64,000 bases of DNA from Glaciihabitans arcticus (lineage in GTDB: Bacteria > Actinomycetota > Actinomycetes > Actinomycetales > Microbacteriaceae), in NCBI RefSeq assembly GCF_004310685.1, contig NZ_SISG01000001.1:1798001-1862000 (forward strand), read 5' to 3'. Position 1 is the stretch's first letter. Each line of letters begins with the position of its first letter. Under the pieces are notes generated by a model. That model was not told the origin of the DNA. It was given only the letters and a program-made list of their open reading frames with translations, and made no database searches. Below are positions 1-7,798 of the stretch, in pieces. The position numbers and the translations under genes are program-made.

Positions 1-455
1 TGCTTCGCGGCCCGCAGCCACTGCGCGACGAGGGCGACGCGCATGATCACGTAGCCGACCACCATGATGCGGTTGTCGAGGTGCTCGCCGTGCTCGATCG
101 ACTCGAACAGCGCAGGCAGCCCGAGCGCCAGCACGATCACGCCGATGATCTGCACCATGGTGGTGAGGCGGTAGATCCAGTCGTCGGTGTCGTAGGCGGA
201 GGCGAACCAGCTGAAGTTGATCCACGCCCAGCAGATCGCGTACATCGCGAACGCGAAGCCGAGCAGGGCTGCGGCAATGTGCCCGGCCGCGATCGCGTGC
301 GCGAACTGCCCGCTCGCGGCACCGATCGCGATGACGAAGGAGAGGTCGAAGAGCAGTTCGAGGGGGCTTGCCGCACGATGGGATTCGTGTGGGTCGCGAC
401 CCGTCATCCGGCGCAGAGTGTGGCTGAGGTTCGAGGAACCAGGCGTCTGGGACAT
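1..455 (-). CDS. LtrA-family membrane protein, 3' end outside the window
   Basis: The 151 visible residues match the N-terminus of the low temperature requirement protein A family, polytopic membrane proteins of uncertain function. Seen: the family hallmark ELLFDLSFVIAIG near residue 32, then hydrophobic segments and a conserved WAWINFSWFASAYDTDDW stretch. The gene runs off the left edge, so its C-terminal half is missing. The ATG is chosen because a TAGGAT -10 box sits 7 nt upstream, which fits a leaderless transcript, and because the protein starts at the normal place relative to the FDL motif. It is transcribed in the same direction as prs but has its own promoter. The family is clear; the biological role is not. 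Confidence 0.85.
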   Translation of the reverse strand, partial: MSQTPGSSNLSHTLRRMTGRDPHESHRAASPLELLFDLSFVIAIGAASGQFAHAIAAGHIAAALLGFAFAMYAICWAWINFSWFASAYDTDDWIYRLTTMVQIIGVIVLALGLPALFESIEHGEHLDNRIMVVGYVIMRVALVAQWLRAAK

Positions 456-462
456 GACTCAG

Positions 463-468
463 ATCCTA
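463..468 (-). promoter_or_regulatory. -10 box of the LtrA-like gene
   Basis: TAGGAT, 7 nt before the ATG. The spacing predicts that transcription starts at or next to the start codon. Confidence 0.5.
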
Positions 469-498
469 GGGCGCGGGGCACCCGACCGTCACGAGGGG

Positions 499-1476
499 TT
501 AGGCGGCGCCGTCGAACATCGAGGTGACCGAACCGTCGTTGAACACCGCGTCGATGGCGGTGGCGATGAGCGGGGCGATCGGCAGGATGGTGAGCTTCGG
601 GAAGCGCTTCTCCATCGGCAGCGGCAGGGTGTCGGTGACGACCACCGAGTCGATGAACTCGCTCTGCAGCAGCTCGGTGGCCGGGTCGCTGAACACGGCG
701 TGGGTGGCGGCGACGACGACGTTCCTGGCGCCGGCCTTCTTGAGAGCCTCGGCGGCCTTCGCGATGGTGCGACCGGTGTCGATCAGGTCGTCGACGATCA
801 GGCAGGTGCGGCCGGCGACCTCGCCGACGATCTCGTGCACCGAGACCTGGTTGGCGATCTTCGGGTCGCGACGCTTGTGGATGATCGCCAGCGGCGCTCC
901 GAGCTTGTCACTCCAGATGTCGGCGACGCGCACGCGGCCCATGTCGGGGCTGACCACGGTGAGGGTGGCGGGGTCGAGGATCGCCTGGAAGTGCTTGAGC
1001 AGCACGGGCATCGCGAACAGGTGGTCGACGGGGCCGTCGAAGAAGCCCTGGATCTGGGCGGCGTGCAGGTCGACGCTCATGATGCGGTCGGCGCCGGCGG
1101 CCTTGTACAGATCTGCGACGAGGCGGGCACTGATCGGCTCGCGGCCACGGCCCTTCTTGTCCTGGCGGGCGTAGGGGTAGAACGGGCTCACGACGGTGAT
1201 GCGCTTGGCCGACGCGCGCTTGAGGGCGTCGACCATGATGAGCTGCTCCATGAGCCACTCGTTGATCGGGGTCGTGTGCGACTGGATGACAAACGCGTCG
1301 CAGCCTCGCACGCTCTCGTCGTAGCGCGCGTAGATCTCGCCGTTGGCGAAGGTGCGGGCATCGGTGTGAACGACCTCGGTGTTGAGGTGCTTGGCGATGT
1401 CATGGGCGAGATCCGGGTGAGCACGCCCGGTCACGATGACGAGGCGCTTCTGTCCGTTGACTTTGATCTCGGACAT
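499..1476 (-). CDS. prs: Ribose-phosphate pyrophosphokinase
   Basis: Makes PRPP from ribose 5-phosphate and ATP for nucleotide, histidine, tryptophan and NAD synthesis in the cytoplasm. The 325 residues are the usual bacterial length. Seen: FANGE at residues 43-47, the SVDLHAAQIQGFF segment at about 134-146, and the PRPP-binding loop DDLIDTGRT at 229-237. A longer in-frame extension upstream lies inside glmU and is low complexity, so the ATG at 1476, preceded by GAGAGCAGG, is chosen. Only 10 nt separate it from the glmU stop, so the two are surely co-transcribed. The glmU-prs pair is a conserved order in bacteria and links cell-wall precursor and PRPP synthesis. Confidence 0.97.
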   Translation of the reverse strand: MSEIKVNGQKRLVIVTGRAHPDLAHDIAKHLNTEVVHTDARTFANGEIYARYDESVRGCDAFVIQSHTTPINEWLMEQLIMVDALKRASAKRITVVSPFYPYARQDKKGRGREPISARLVADLYKAAGADRIMSVDLHAAQIQGFFDGPVDHLFAMPVLLKHFQAILDPATLTVVSPDMGRVRVADIWSDKLGAPLAIIHKRRDPKIANQVSVHEIVGEVAGRTCLIVDDLIDTGRTIAKAAEALKKAGARNVVVAATHAVFSDPATELLQSEFIDSVVVTDTLPLPMEKRFPKLTILPIAPLIATAIDAVFNDGSVTSMFDGAA

Positions 1477-1486
1477 GTGCCTGCTC

Positions 1487-2920
1487 TCAGTTTGTGTTCT
1501 TGGTGGCCTCAGCCGCGGCATCAGCCGCTGCAGTGCCCGCACGGTTGGCCTCGACCCAGCCTTCCATGTTCCGCTGTGGTGCGACGTTGATGGCCAGCGA
1601 TCCGGCCGGGACGTCCTTGCGGACGACCGTGCCACCACCTGTGTACGCTCCGTCACCAATTCTAACCGGGGCGACGAACACGTTGTGCGACCCGGTTCTC
1701 ACGTGGGAGCCCACAACCGTCTTGTGTTTGTTCACCCCGTCGTAGTTCGCGGTGATCGTGCCGGCGCCGATGTTCGACTCGACGCCCACCGTTGTGTCGC
1801 CGATGTAGCTGAGATGCGGCACCTTGCTGCCCGCGCCGATCGACGCGTTCTTGGTCTCGACGAACGCACCGATCTTGCCCGCAGCCCCGAGGTCGGATCC
1901 CGGACGCAGGTAGGCAAATGGCCCGACGCTTGCCCATGCACCGATCACGGCGAGAGTCGCCTCAGAGCGCCTGATCGTCGCACCCTGCTTGATCTCGCAA
2001 TCGACGAGGGTGGTGTCCGGTCCGATGACCGCATCCCTTTCGATGGATGTCGCGCCTTTGAGCTGCACGCCGGGAAGCAGTTCCACATCCTCCGCGATGC
2101 TCACGTCGAGGTCGATCCAGGTGCTCGCGGGGTCGTGGATCGTCACGCCGTTGACCTGGTGTCCGCGCACGATGAGCTGGTTGAGACGCAGCGCGGCATC
2201 CGCCAACTGCACACGGTCGTTCACACCGGCCACGAGCCACGGCTGGGACACGGGAAGCGCCGCCACGGTGGAGCCGGCCGCGCGGAGGAGGCCCACCACG
2301 TCGGTGAGGTACTTCTCGTTCTGCGCGTTGCTCGTGCCGACGAGGGCCAGCTGCTCGCGCAGCGGGCCGACCGTGAAGATGTAGGTTCCGGAGTTGATCT
2401 CGCCGATGGTGAGCTCGTCGTCGGACGCGTCCTTCTGCTCGACGATGCGGTCGAGGATGCCCTCCGCGTTGCGCACGACCCGGCCGTAGCCGGTCGCGTC
2501 GTCGAGCAGGGCGGAGAGCAGGGTCGCGGCGGCATCGCCCGCGCGGTGCTCGGCGATGAGTGACGCGATCGTCGTCGCATCGAGCAGGGGCACGTCGCCA
2601 CTCACGATCAGCACGTCGCCGGCGAAGTCGCTCGGCAGGGCGGTCAGGCCAAGCTCGACGGCACGGCCGGTGCCGGGAACGTCATCCTGATCCACGATCA
2701 GCAGGCCCGGCAGCATCTCGGACATCGCCTCGGCGACGCGGTCGCGGTCGTGGCGCACCACAGCGACGACATGCGCCGGGCTCAGGGCGTTCGCGGTGGC
2801 GAGCACGTGGCCGACCAGGGGAACGCCGGCGATGGTGTGCAGGATCTTCGGGGTGGACGACTTCATCCGGGTGCCCTGGCCCGCGGCGAGGATGATGATG
2901 GCGAGGTTCGCATCTGTCAC
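1487..2920 (-). CDS. glmU: Bifunctional UDP-GlcNAc pyrophosphorylase / glucosamine-1-phosphate acetyltransferase
   Basis: Acetylates glucosamine 1-phosphate and then transfers UMP to give UDP-GlcNAc, the precursor of peptidoglycan. The 477 residues include the N-terminal nucleotidyltransferase signature LAAGQGTRMKSSTPK starting near residue 11 and a C-terminal left-handed beta-helix of hexapeptide repeats (for example around VIGAWASVGPFAYLRPG). The start is GTG with AGGAG placed 6 nt before it. It heads the glmU-prs operon. In related actinobacteria tRNA-Gln lies directly upstream; here a 9.7 kb block separates the two. Confidence 0.97.
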   Translation of the reverse strand: MTDANLAIIILAAGQGTRMKSSTPKILHTIAGVPLVGHVLATANALSPAHVVAVVRHDRDRVAEAMSEMLPGLLIVDQDDVPGTGRAVELGLTALPSDFAGDVLIVSGDVPLLDATTIASLIAEHRAGDAAATLLSALLDDATGYGRVVRNAEGILDRIVEQKDASDDELTIGEINSGTYIFTVGPLREQLALVGTSNAQNEKYLTDVVGLLRAAGSTVAALPVSQPWLVAGVNDRVQLADAALRLNQLIVRGHQVNGVTIHDPASTWIDLDVSIAEDVELLPGVQLKGATSIERDAVIGPDTTLVDCEIKQGATIRRSEATLAVIGAWASVGPFAYLRPGSDLGAAGKIGAFVETKNASIGAGSKVPHLSYIGDTTVGVESNIGAGTITANYDGVNKHKTVVGSHVRTGSHNVFVAPVRIGDGAYTGGGTVVRKDVPAGSLAINVAPQRNMEGWVEANRAGTAAADAAAEATKNTN

Positions 2921-2984
2921 GTTGTGCTCCTGTACTGCTTCGGGGTTACCCGAGCTCTTAGGGGATCGACCTTCGGCCGATCGT

Positions 2985-3001
2985 GCTCCGCACAGCGGAG
3001 C
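2985..3001. other. Small hairpin upstream of glmU
   Basis: GCTCCGC and GCGGAGC form a 7-bp perfect stem with a 3-nt loop. It sits between the glmU start and the larger palindrome and could be a processing or termination structure between tRNA-Gln and glmU. No U-tract follows, so the role is a guess. Confidence 0.35.
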
Positions 3002-3035
3002 TCAAGAAATATGAAATCTTTCATATTTCTTGAGC
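3000..3035. terminator. 36-bp perfect palindrome, former tRNA-Gln terminator
   Basis: Two 17-bp arms (3000-3016 and 3019-3035) separated by TC, much more AT-rich than the surroundings. If the 3036-12759 block and one TGAGC copy are removed, the palindrome abuts the 3' end of tRNA-Gln. TCCGC of the tRNA (12765-12769) then extends the arms to 22 bp by pairing with 2995-2999. In the uninterrupted chromosome it would therefore be a hairpin directly behind tRNA-Gln, most simply a terminator or processing stem. No T-run is visible. Confidence 0.5.
3031..3035. repeat. Left target-site duplication TGAGC
   Basis: TGAGC lies immediately outside the left inverted repeat. An identical TGAGC lies immediately outside the right one. 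A 5-bp direct repeat is the footprint expected from cut-and-paste or replicative transposition. Confidence 0.75.
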
Positions 3036-3052
3036 GAGGGGTTCCGATAACT
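3036..3052 (+). repeat. Left terminal inverted repeat
   Basis: GAGGGGTTCCGATAACT is the exact reverse complement of 12743-12759. A perfect 17-bp match at both edges of the atypical block cannot be chance at this scale. Confidence 0.85.
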
Positions 3053-3115
3053 GCCGGATTCCCACGCGAACGCTCGGTTCGAATGGCTGTGCACGGGGCG
3101 TCATCTACAGATTAG

Positions 3116-3361
3116 TTGCAATCCAGCTACACACTGTCGACCGAGGAAGATCGTGAACTTCGCGTCCGTAGCGTAGCCGTGAGCGGCACAGTGGACCGGG
3201 AAGCTGCCACGCGATTTTTCGGCCACATTCTTGGCGCGCTGGACGCCCGACAGCTTAGTGGCATGGTCTTCCGGCCGAGGGATGGAAAGAGAGTTGCGGT
3301 GGACCTGCTGGTGAAGCCGGTCAGTAAGGCGGAAGGCTTCTTTGGGGCGGTTCAATGGTGA
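3116..3361 (+). CDS. Small hypothetical protein (81 aa)
   Basis: Not recognised. The frame opens right after a stop with a TTG codon and reads REAATRFFGHILGALDARQ and FRPRDGKRVAVDLLV, which looks like a compact alpha/beta fold. No clear Shine-Dalgarno or -10 box is seen, so it may be the 3' remnant of a longer gene cut off at the left end of the cassette. The opposite strand is also open here and is the less protein-like frame. Confidence 0.35.
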   Translation: MQSSYTLSTEEDRELRVRSVAVSGTVDREAATRFFGHILGALDARQLSGMVFRPRDGKRVAVDLLVKPVSKAEGFFGAVQW

Positions 3362-3507
3362 CTGGGCCGTCCGGTTACGCGATCATGCACCTATGTCACG
3401 TTTGTACGGTGCGGAGCGACTTGCGGCACTAGAGCAGATTGGGCGTCCCAGCCGGACTCTCGATGCGGCACGTGCGAGGCGCTGTGAGCGATGTCCACCG
3501 CGGTGAC

Positions 3508-3712
3508 TTACCACCCGTGGGCGGCGAGCCAGTTGAGGATGCGGAGTTTTCGCCGCGTTTCTGGGGACAGTGTCCGGAGTTCACATCCGCTCGGCGTGCT
3601 CAATGGATTGGTCGACGCCGTAGACGCCAAGTTCCAGCAGGCGATCAAGGACGTCGAGGAGCGCCGCGACGCGTCTCTTATCGTGCGACTGCGCCAGACC
3701 TCGAACCACCAC
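3508..3712 (-). pseudogene. Frameshifted small gene behind the 214-aa unknown
   Basis: Two minus-strand frames read as one small protein split by a frameshift. From a GTG at 3712 the first gives VVRGLAQSHDKRRVAALLDV and stops after HAERM at 3581. A neighbouring frame continues with LSPETRRKLRILNWLAAHGW and stops at 3508. Both halves have protein-like composition and the second half a typical small-protein ending. The GTG begins 3 nt after the stop of the upstream gene, so it would be its operon partner. It could instead be two tiny genes. Between 3362 and 3507 I see no convincing gene. Confidence 0.35.
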
Positions 3713-3714
3713 AT

Positions 3715-4359
3715 TTAGGTGTAGATCGACCACTCCCACCAGGCAGTCAGGTGTGACCACCCGAGGTCGTTGTCCGACATGCGGAAGGTAGTGAACCGCT
3801 CCTTGTACTCCCGGATCTTGTCTGCCGTGAGCAGTTCGGTGAAGGGTGCCATCTTGGTAGGCACGTCCGCGGCCGGCGGTGCGGAGATCGCGTAGCGGAA
3901 GTTGGCACCTCGCTTCGAGTGCCACATCTGAAACGGGGCCAACGCCTTGTTCGCCGCATCCCTCACCATGTCGAGGTCGCCCTGGCTGATCCGACGGCGG
4001 GTGGGGTTGATCCTGACGCGGATGTTGTCACCCTTCTGCTCGAAGAGGATCGGGATGTTGGGGAGGTAGCCGGCATCGATAGCTTCGGCCATCGCGGCAT
4101 TCGCGATCACGATCAGGTCGGCGACGTTCGTCCAGTCACCTGCGGCGTACCGGTAGCCGTAGCTCATGCGCACGTGTGCCGCACACTGCACATCCAAGCC
4201 CTGCGGGTGAACGCAGTTCCGGCACTGCACGTCGACGCTGTATCCGGCGTTGTTTCTGGCGAGGCGCCAGACCTCGACGAGCTTCGGATCTGCGGCGTGG
4301 ATGAGCGGGCTGTCCTTGAAGGGGTGGGGACGGTCGTTGTGCGAAGCGTTGTCGGACAT
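3715..4359 (-). CDS. Hypothetical protein of the cassette (214 aa)
   Basis: Not recognised. Seen: an N-terminal CRNC pair followed by a further Cys and His (VQCAAH), which could bind a metal, then a mixed alpha/beta body rich in aromatic residues with the ending AWWEWSIYT. The ATG at 4359 is preferred because MSDNAS opens a polar, protein-like N-terminus; an in-frame start 17 codons upstream adds a poor sequence. It is a single gene with a broken small gene behind it and about 250 nt of empty sequence before it. No function is proposed. Confidence 0.6.
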   Translation of the reverse strand: MSDNASHNDRPHPFKDSPLIHAADPKLVEVWRLARNNAGYSVDVQCRNCVHPQGLDVQCAAHVRMSYGYRYAAGDWTNVADLIVIANAAMAEAIDAGYLPNIPILFEQKGDNIRVRINPTRRRISQGDLDMVRDAANKALAPFQMWHSKRGANFRYAISAPPAADVPTKMAPFTELLTADKIREYKERFTTFRMSDNDLGWSHLTAWWEWSIYT

Positions 4360-4615
4360 GGGATACCAATCTGGTGGGCGGGGATCTGAGTAGAACGGTT
4401 GTCTACCCACGCTCTATGCACCCGCCCTCCGGTCGGCTGGGATCCTCGTAATTCCCTACCATCGGCGCTGTTCCAGCTTCATTCAATGTGCACCCCAGAC
4501 CTCCTATCGGGCACAGTCGGCGAAGGCGCACTCGGAAGAAAATTTTCGCGAGGTCATCCAATGAGTCCGAAGCACAGAATCCTGCGATTCAAGAGATGCG
4601 CAAGTGCCCGCAGCG

Positions 4616-5722
4616 CTAGTCGAATACGTCCGGTTCGCCTCTTGGCGTACGCGACACGACCGTCCGATATAGAGAGACCGGCAGGCCCGCGCCGGAAAGG
4701 AACGCCTCATCGTAGATACCCGCGTCGTTCAAAGATTCGCGCGCACGAGGGAGCATCGATGGCATCTCGAGCGTCGAGACCCGACCGGGTTCTGCGCGTC
4801 GCCATCCGTTCTCAGACATTCTGATCATCGCATTGCGGTAGCTCACATCGCTCATCACGCCGAGTGTTCGCGCGCGGTAAAGGAGGGCGGCGAGACTGAC
4901 ACCCCAATGCTCCTTGAGGTCATTCAGTCGATTCCACCCATGGCCCGCTGTAGATGCGGGCAGTGCGGAGCGGATACCGTCCGCGGGCATGAGAAATTCG
5001 GCTGCAAACCTGTTGGCCTGGTCCTCAAGAGCCTTACTCCCAGGATCGGAGTCATGGTGCATAACCAAATGCCCAAGCTCGTGCGCAACATCAAAACGCT
5101 GGCGATAGTAGTCATCCTTGGCCGGGTTCAGGATGATGATGGGCCGAGTGCCGGAGTGCAGTGAGTAGGCGTCGATTGATGCGATGCGCGGTTCGCTGTA
5201 GACGACGGCTACGCCCGCACGTTCAACCAGGCGGACGACGTGTTGGATCGGTCCGGGTGCGGCACCGAAGAACGCTCGCGCTTCCCGCGCCGATGCCTCG
5301 GGCGCCGACGGGTCGTCTGCATCAACGGTGAGGTCAGGGAGAAGGAGCTCAGGAAATTCAACTGCCTTGTCCAAGAGCCCGACGATCTCTGCGGCGAATC
5401 GCGCGTAGGCCTTGGCTTCGTCCTGCGCGACTTGCGGCGTCGATCGCAGCGAACGGAAGTGGGGGGCTGTGACTCTTGTTGGCGCTCCCCCGCCGAAGAA
5501 CTCGGGCGCAACGCCTAGAGCGAGAGCTAGCTTGGCCACGGTTCCCCGGTTGGGGAACTTCGTGCCTGCCTCCCAGCCGGTAACTGACGCCGGCGACATG
5601 TCGATCTTCGCCGCCAACGCCGACTTTTTCAGCCCGGCAAGCTGCCGAGCCATGGTCAGCCGCTCTCCATTGAAGCGAGACGTTGCGTCAGCGAGAGCGT
5701 TCGAGGGCCGCCCGGGGTCAGC
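4616..5722 (-). CDS. XRE-family regulator with ImmA/IrrE metallopeptidase domain
   Basis: A 368-residue protein with an N-terminal helix-turn-helix (about 20-75, LAAKIDMSPASVTGWEAG) and a C-terminal zinc peptidase of the ImmA/IrrE type, with HELGH at 215-219 and a downstream glutamate in EDQANRFAAEFLMP near 234. In phages and integrative elements such proteins cleave repressors and release element genes; in other cases they act as stress-response regulators. The ATG at 5722 overlaps the stop of the upstream gene by 5 nt, so translation is coupled. All catalytic residues expected for the family appear intact. Target and signal are unknown. Confidence 0.88.
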   Translation of the reverse strand, partial: ADPGRPSNALADATSRFNGERLTMARQLAGLKKSALAAKIDMSPASVTGWEAGTKFPNRGTVAKLALALGVAPEFFGGGAPTRVTAPHFRSLRSTPQVAQDEAKAYARFAAEIVGLLDKAVEFPELLLPDLTVDADDPSAPEASAREARAFFGAAPGPIQHVVRLVERAGVAVVYSEPRIASIDAYSLHSGTRPIIILNPAKDDYYRQRFDVAHELGHLVMHHDSDPGSKALEDQANRFAAEFLMPADGIRSALPASTAGHGWNRLNDLKEHWGVSLAALLYRARTLGVMSDVSYRNAMIRMSENGWRRAEPGRVSTLEMPSMLPRARESLNDAGIYDEAFLSGAGLPVSLYRTVVSRTPRGEPDVFD

Positions 5723-6509
5723 CATTCTCGACATCCGGCACGGCGAACGGCTTACGCACTGGCACGCTGATTTCCTCTGCATCCGCGGACGCAGGAGCGC
5801 CGGTCAAGTTCACGGATGAAGATGCATTGATTCCTTCACCGAGACCTCCTCCGCTCAGGATGAGGTCGCGCCAGTGCCAACAGGAGTCCCCGCGGTATTC
5901 GGGATTCTTACTTTGGCCGACGTGGAGCTCGAAACGGCCCGTGAACGGGTCGTGGGAGTGTGCCGCAACTAGCGTGATACCTGCAAATGCCTCATCGTCG
6001 GGAATACCTGCGACGGACTCAAGACCGAAGTCTTCATCGTCGAAAAGGGTCGCGGCACCCACGAAGAGCTGAGCGGCCACCTCTTCCTTCGCGGAGCTGC
6101 GTTGCCCCCACTTGACGTGATCGATATCGCCAAACTTGACCGACTGGAGAAGGATCCGATACCCGTCAGCCGCCCAGCCAGGCGACCCTTTGTAGTCGCT
6201 GCGGGCGATTGCACCAGATTCGATGATCGGCATCGATGACAATGCATCCGGCGTGATTCCGCGCGCGATGGTGTCGAGACCAGCTCCGACAGTATCGGTC
6301 GCAAGCTCGTACCTCCCGTTAGAAGTCGCTCGGTCGAGGAGGTCACGGATGTAGACAAAATTGTGTACGCCGACGACCATCTGATCGTGACCCGCGTCCT
6401 CATCGAAGTCGTTACCGGTTCGAGCGAACGCATGTGGCGCAGCCCACGCAAGAACTGCGAGCAAGCGAGAGGCTGTCAAGCTGTCAATTGCGGTGCGGTC
6501 GGTTTCCAT
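5718..6509 (-). CDS. Hypothetical partner of the XRE-ImmA protein (263 aa)
   Basis: Not recognised. Acidic, soluble, without signal peptide or membrane segment. It carries FDDEDFGLESVAGIPDDEAF and WHWRDLILSGGGLGEG, and ends four codons into the start of the ImmA gene. ATG at 6509 is chosen because TATGCT lies exactly 6 nt upstream, the leaderless layout used across this genome. As first gene of a two-gene operon with an XRE-ImmA peptidase it could be the substrate, a toxin held in check, or a co-regulator. None of these is shown by the sequence. Confidence 0.65.
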   Translation of the reverse strand: METDRTAIDSLTASRLLAVLAWAAPHAFARTGNDFDEDAGHDQMVVGVHNFVYIRDLLDRATSNGRYELATDTVGAGLDTIARGITPDALSSMPIIESGAIARSDYKGSPGWAADGYRILLQSVKFGDIDHVKWGQRSSAKEEVAAQLFVGAATLFDDEDFGLESVAGIPDDEAFAGITLVAAHSHDPFTGRFELHVGQSKNPEYRGDSCWHWRDLILSGGGLGEGINASSSVNLTGAPASADAEEISVPVRKPFAVPDVENG

Positions 6510-6515
6510 AGAATG

Positions 6516-6521
6516 AGCATA
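6516..6521 (-). promoter_or_regulatory. -10 box of the XRE-ImmA operon
   Basis: TATGCT, 6 nt before the ATG at 6509. The 220 nt upstream (6522-6733) hold no gene. Confidence 0.45.
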
Positions 6522-6733
6522 GCGCGCCAATCAGTATTTGGCGACGCATTTTTTACTCTCAGTTCAGTTTGCGATCCAAAACCGTCAGGGCTTGTTCGAG
6601 TGATCGGCTCCATTATTGAGTGCGCGTGCAGGGCCGACACGATTCGCGCGCTTCTCTTCGGTAAATTCCATGTGCACTAGCGATCTGAAACGACAGTCGC
6701 GGCAATGACCGACGCGTCAAGTCGGCGCTCTCG

Positions 6734-7798
6734 TCAGCGTTCGTTCGCAAGGTGGGCAGGAAGCTTCTCGCCTAACGCGCTAAAAGCGTCAGTAATCGAC
6801 TTCCACTCTTTCTCGCTCGGTCGCATAGGCTCGAGGAAAAGACCTCGCAGGCGACCGCCAGCCACGTGAGTTTCTACAAGCGCGAATCCGTCAACGTTTT
6901 GCACCTGCACCCCATGAGACAGCAAAGTTACTGCCGAGACCGACTGACCATCGGCAGATACAAAACCGAGTTCTGCAAGGACGGAGGCAACCGCCAGTTC
7001 GTCGAGCGGCGCAGCTTGATCGAGACGTGAAACGTCAGCTCCAACCGATGCAAATATCAGTTCTTCGGCCCCTGCCGAAACGGGGCCATTATTTGTGATT
7101 GAGGCGGGCATCTCCTGGGCTATCGGAATCTCTTCCCGGTGCCCCGAACCAACGTGGTCGTCTCGCAACAAAGGAGAGAGGATCGACTCGGTCGTCGACG
7201 TAGATCTAGGTCGAGACGGGAGACCTGCTAAATAAAGCAACTCGACGGATTGGAGGAGTCCAGTGTCATCCCATGCTTCTCGAGCAGCATATGCGTTGTG
7301 GTAATTGGAGGATAAGCGATCCGGATAGTTGGTGAAAAATCCGACGGCGGGCCCGAAATGTTTACCCCCGTCCATCGAAATACCCGGAGTGTTGTCCCAT
7401 GCGTGAGCAATCCGGCCGCTCTTCGCACGAACAGCCCAGTGGGCAGTGGGATCTAAGCTCAGAATGACTTTGAATACGTAATGCGCAACGGATTCACCGA
7501 CGAGCCGCGAGCCCTCTTCTAGTGGTGAATCGAGGGGCCGACCGGTAATCACGGAGTATGCAGCACGAGCCCCAAGGGGTACCCCAGGAAGACCTTGCTC
7601 TCGGAATGACTTGAACCATGACCAGAGAGCGACAAGGCTGCCGATCGATCCGTCCAGCTCGTCGATCGGGCCGCCCGAGCCCTGAATCCATATCGCAAGA
7701 TCTCTCAGCTTGTAGTCCTCCGAGCGCACTAAGTATTCGCAGAAATCGAGCGCAGTTTCAACGCTTAGGTCGTCCCAGAAAATCGTCAATGCGGCCAT
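6734..7798 (-). CDS. Probable immunity protein of the adjacent polymorphic toxin (354 aa)
   Basis: Not recognised by sequence; the role is inferred from position. It starts 13 nt inside the end of the giant toxin-like gene, in another frame, the coupled arrangement usual for toxin-immunity pairs. It has no signal peptide or membrane segment, so it would act in the cytoplasm. The N-terminal half (AHYVFKVILSLDPTAHWAVR, PAVGFFTNYPDRL) looks like a compact domain. The C-terminal third, after a low-complexity linker near residue 200, looks like a second alpha/beta domain. Known immunity proteins are often smaller, so this may be a two-domain or multi-toxin immunity protein. Confidence 0.6.
   Translation of the reverse strand: MAALTIFWDDLSVETALDFCEYLVRSEDYKLRDLAIWIQGSGGPIDELDGSIGSLVALWSWFKSFREQGLPGVPLGARAAYSVITGRPLDSPLEEGSRLVGESVAHYVFKVILSLDPTAHWAVRAKSGRIAHAWDNTPGISMDGGKHFGPAVGFFTNYPDRLSSNYHNAYAAREAWDDTGLLQSVELLYLAGLPSRPRSTSTTESILSPLLRDDHVGSGHREEIPIAQEMPASITNNGPVSAGAEELIFASVGADVSRLDQAAPLDELAVASVLAELGFVSADGQSVSAVTLLSHGVQVQNVDGFALVETHVAGGRLRGLFLEPMRPSEKEWKSITDAFSALGEKLPAHLANER

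Noticed and set aside
1477-1659. Long N-terminal extension of prs
   Set aside because: Overlaps glmU completely and is low complexity; the ATG at 1476 gives the standard protein length.
3076-3084. GGTTCGAAT near the left end, similar to the T arm of tRNA-Gln, as a possible attL
   Set aside because: Only 9 bp match and it lies inside the inverted repeat boundary. The TGAGC duplication explains the insertion better, and no integrase is present.
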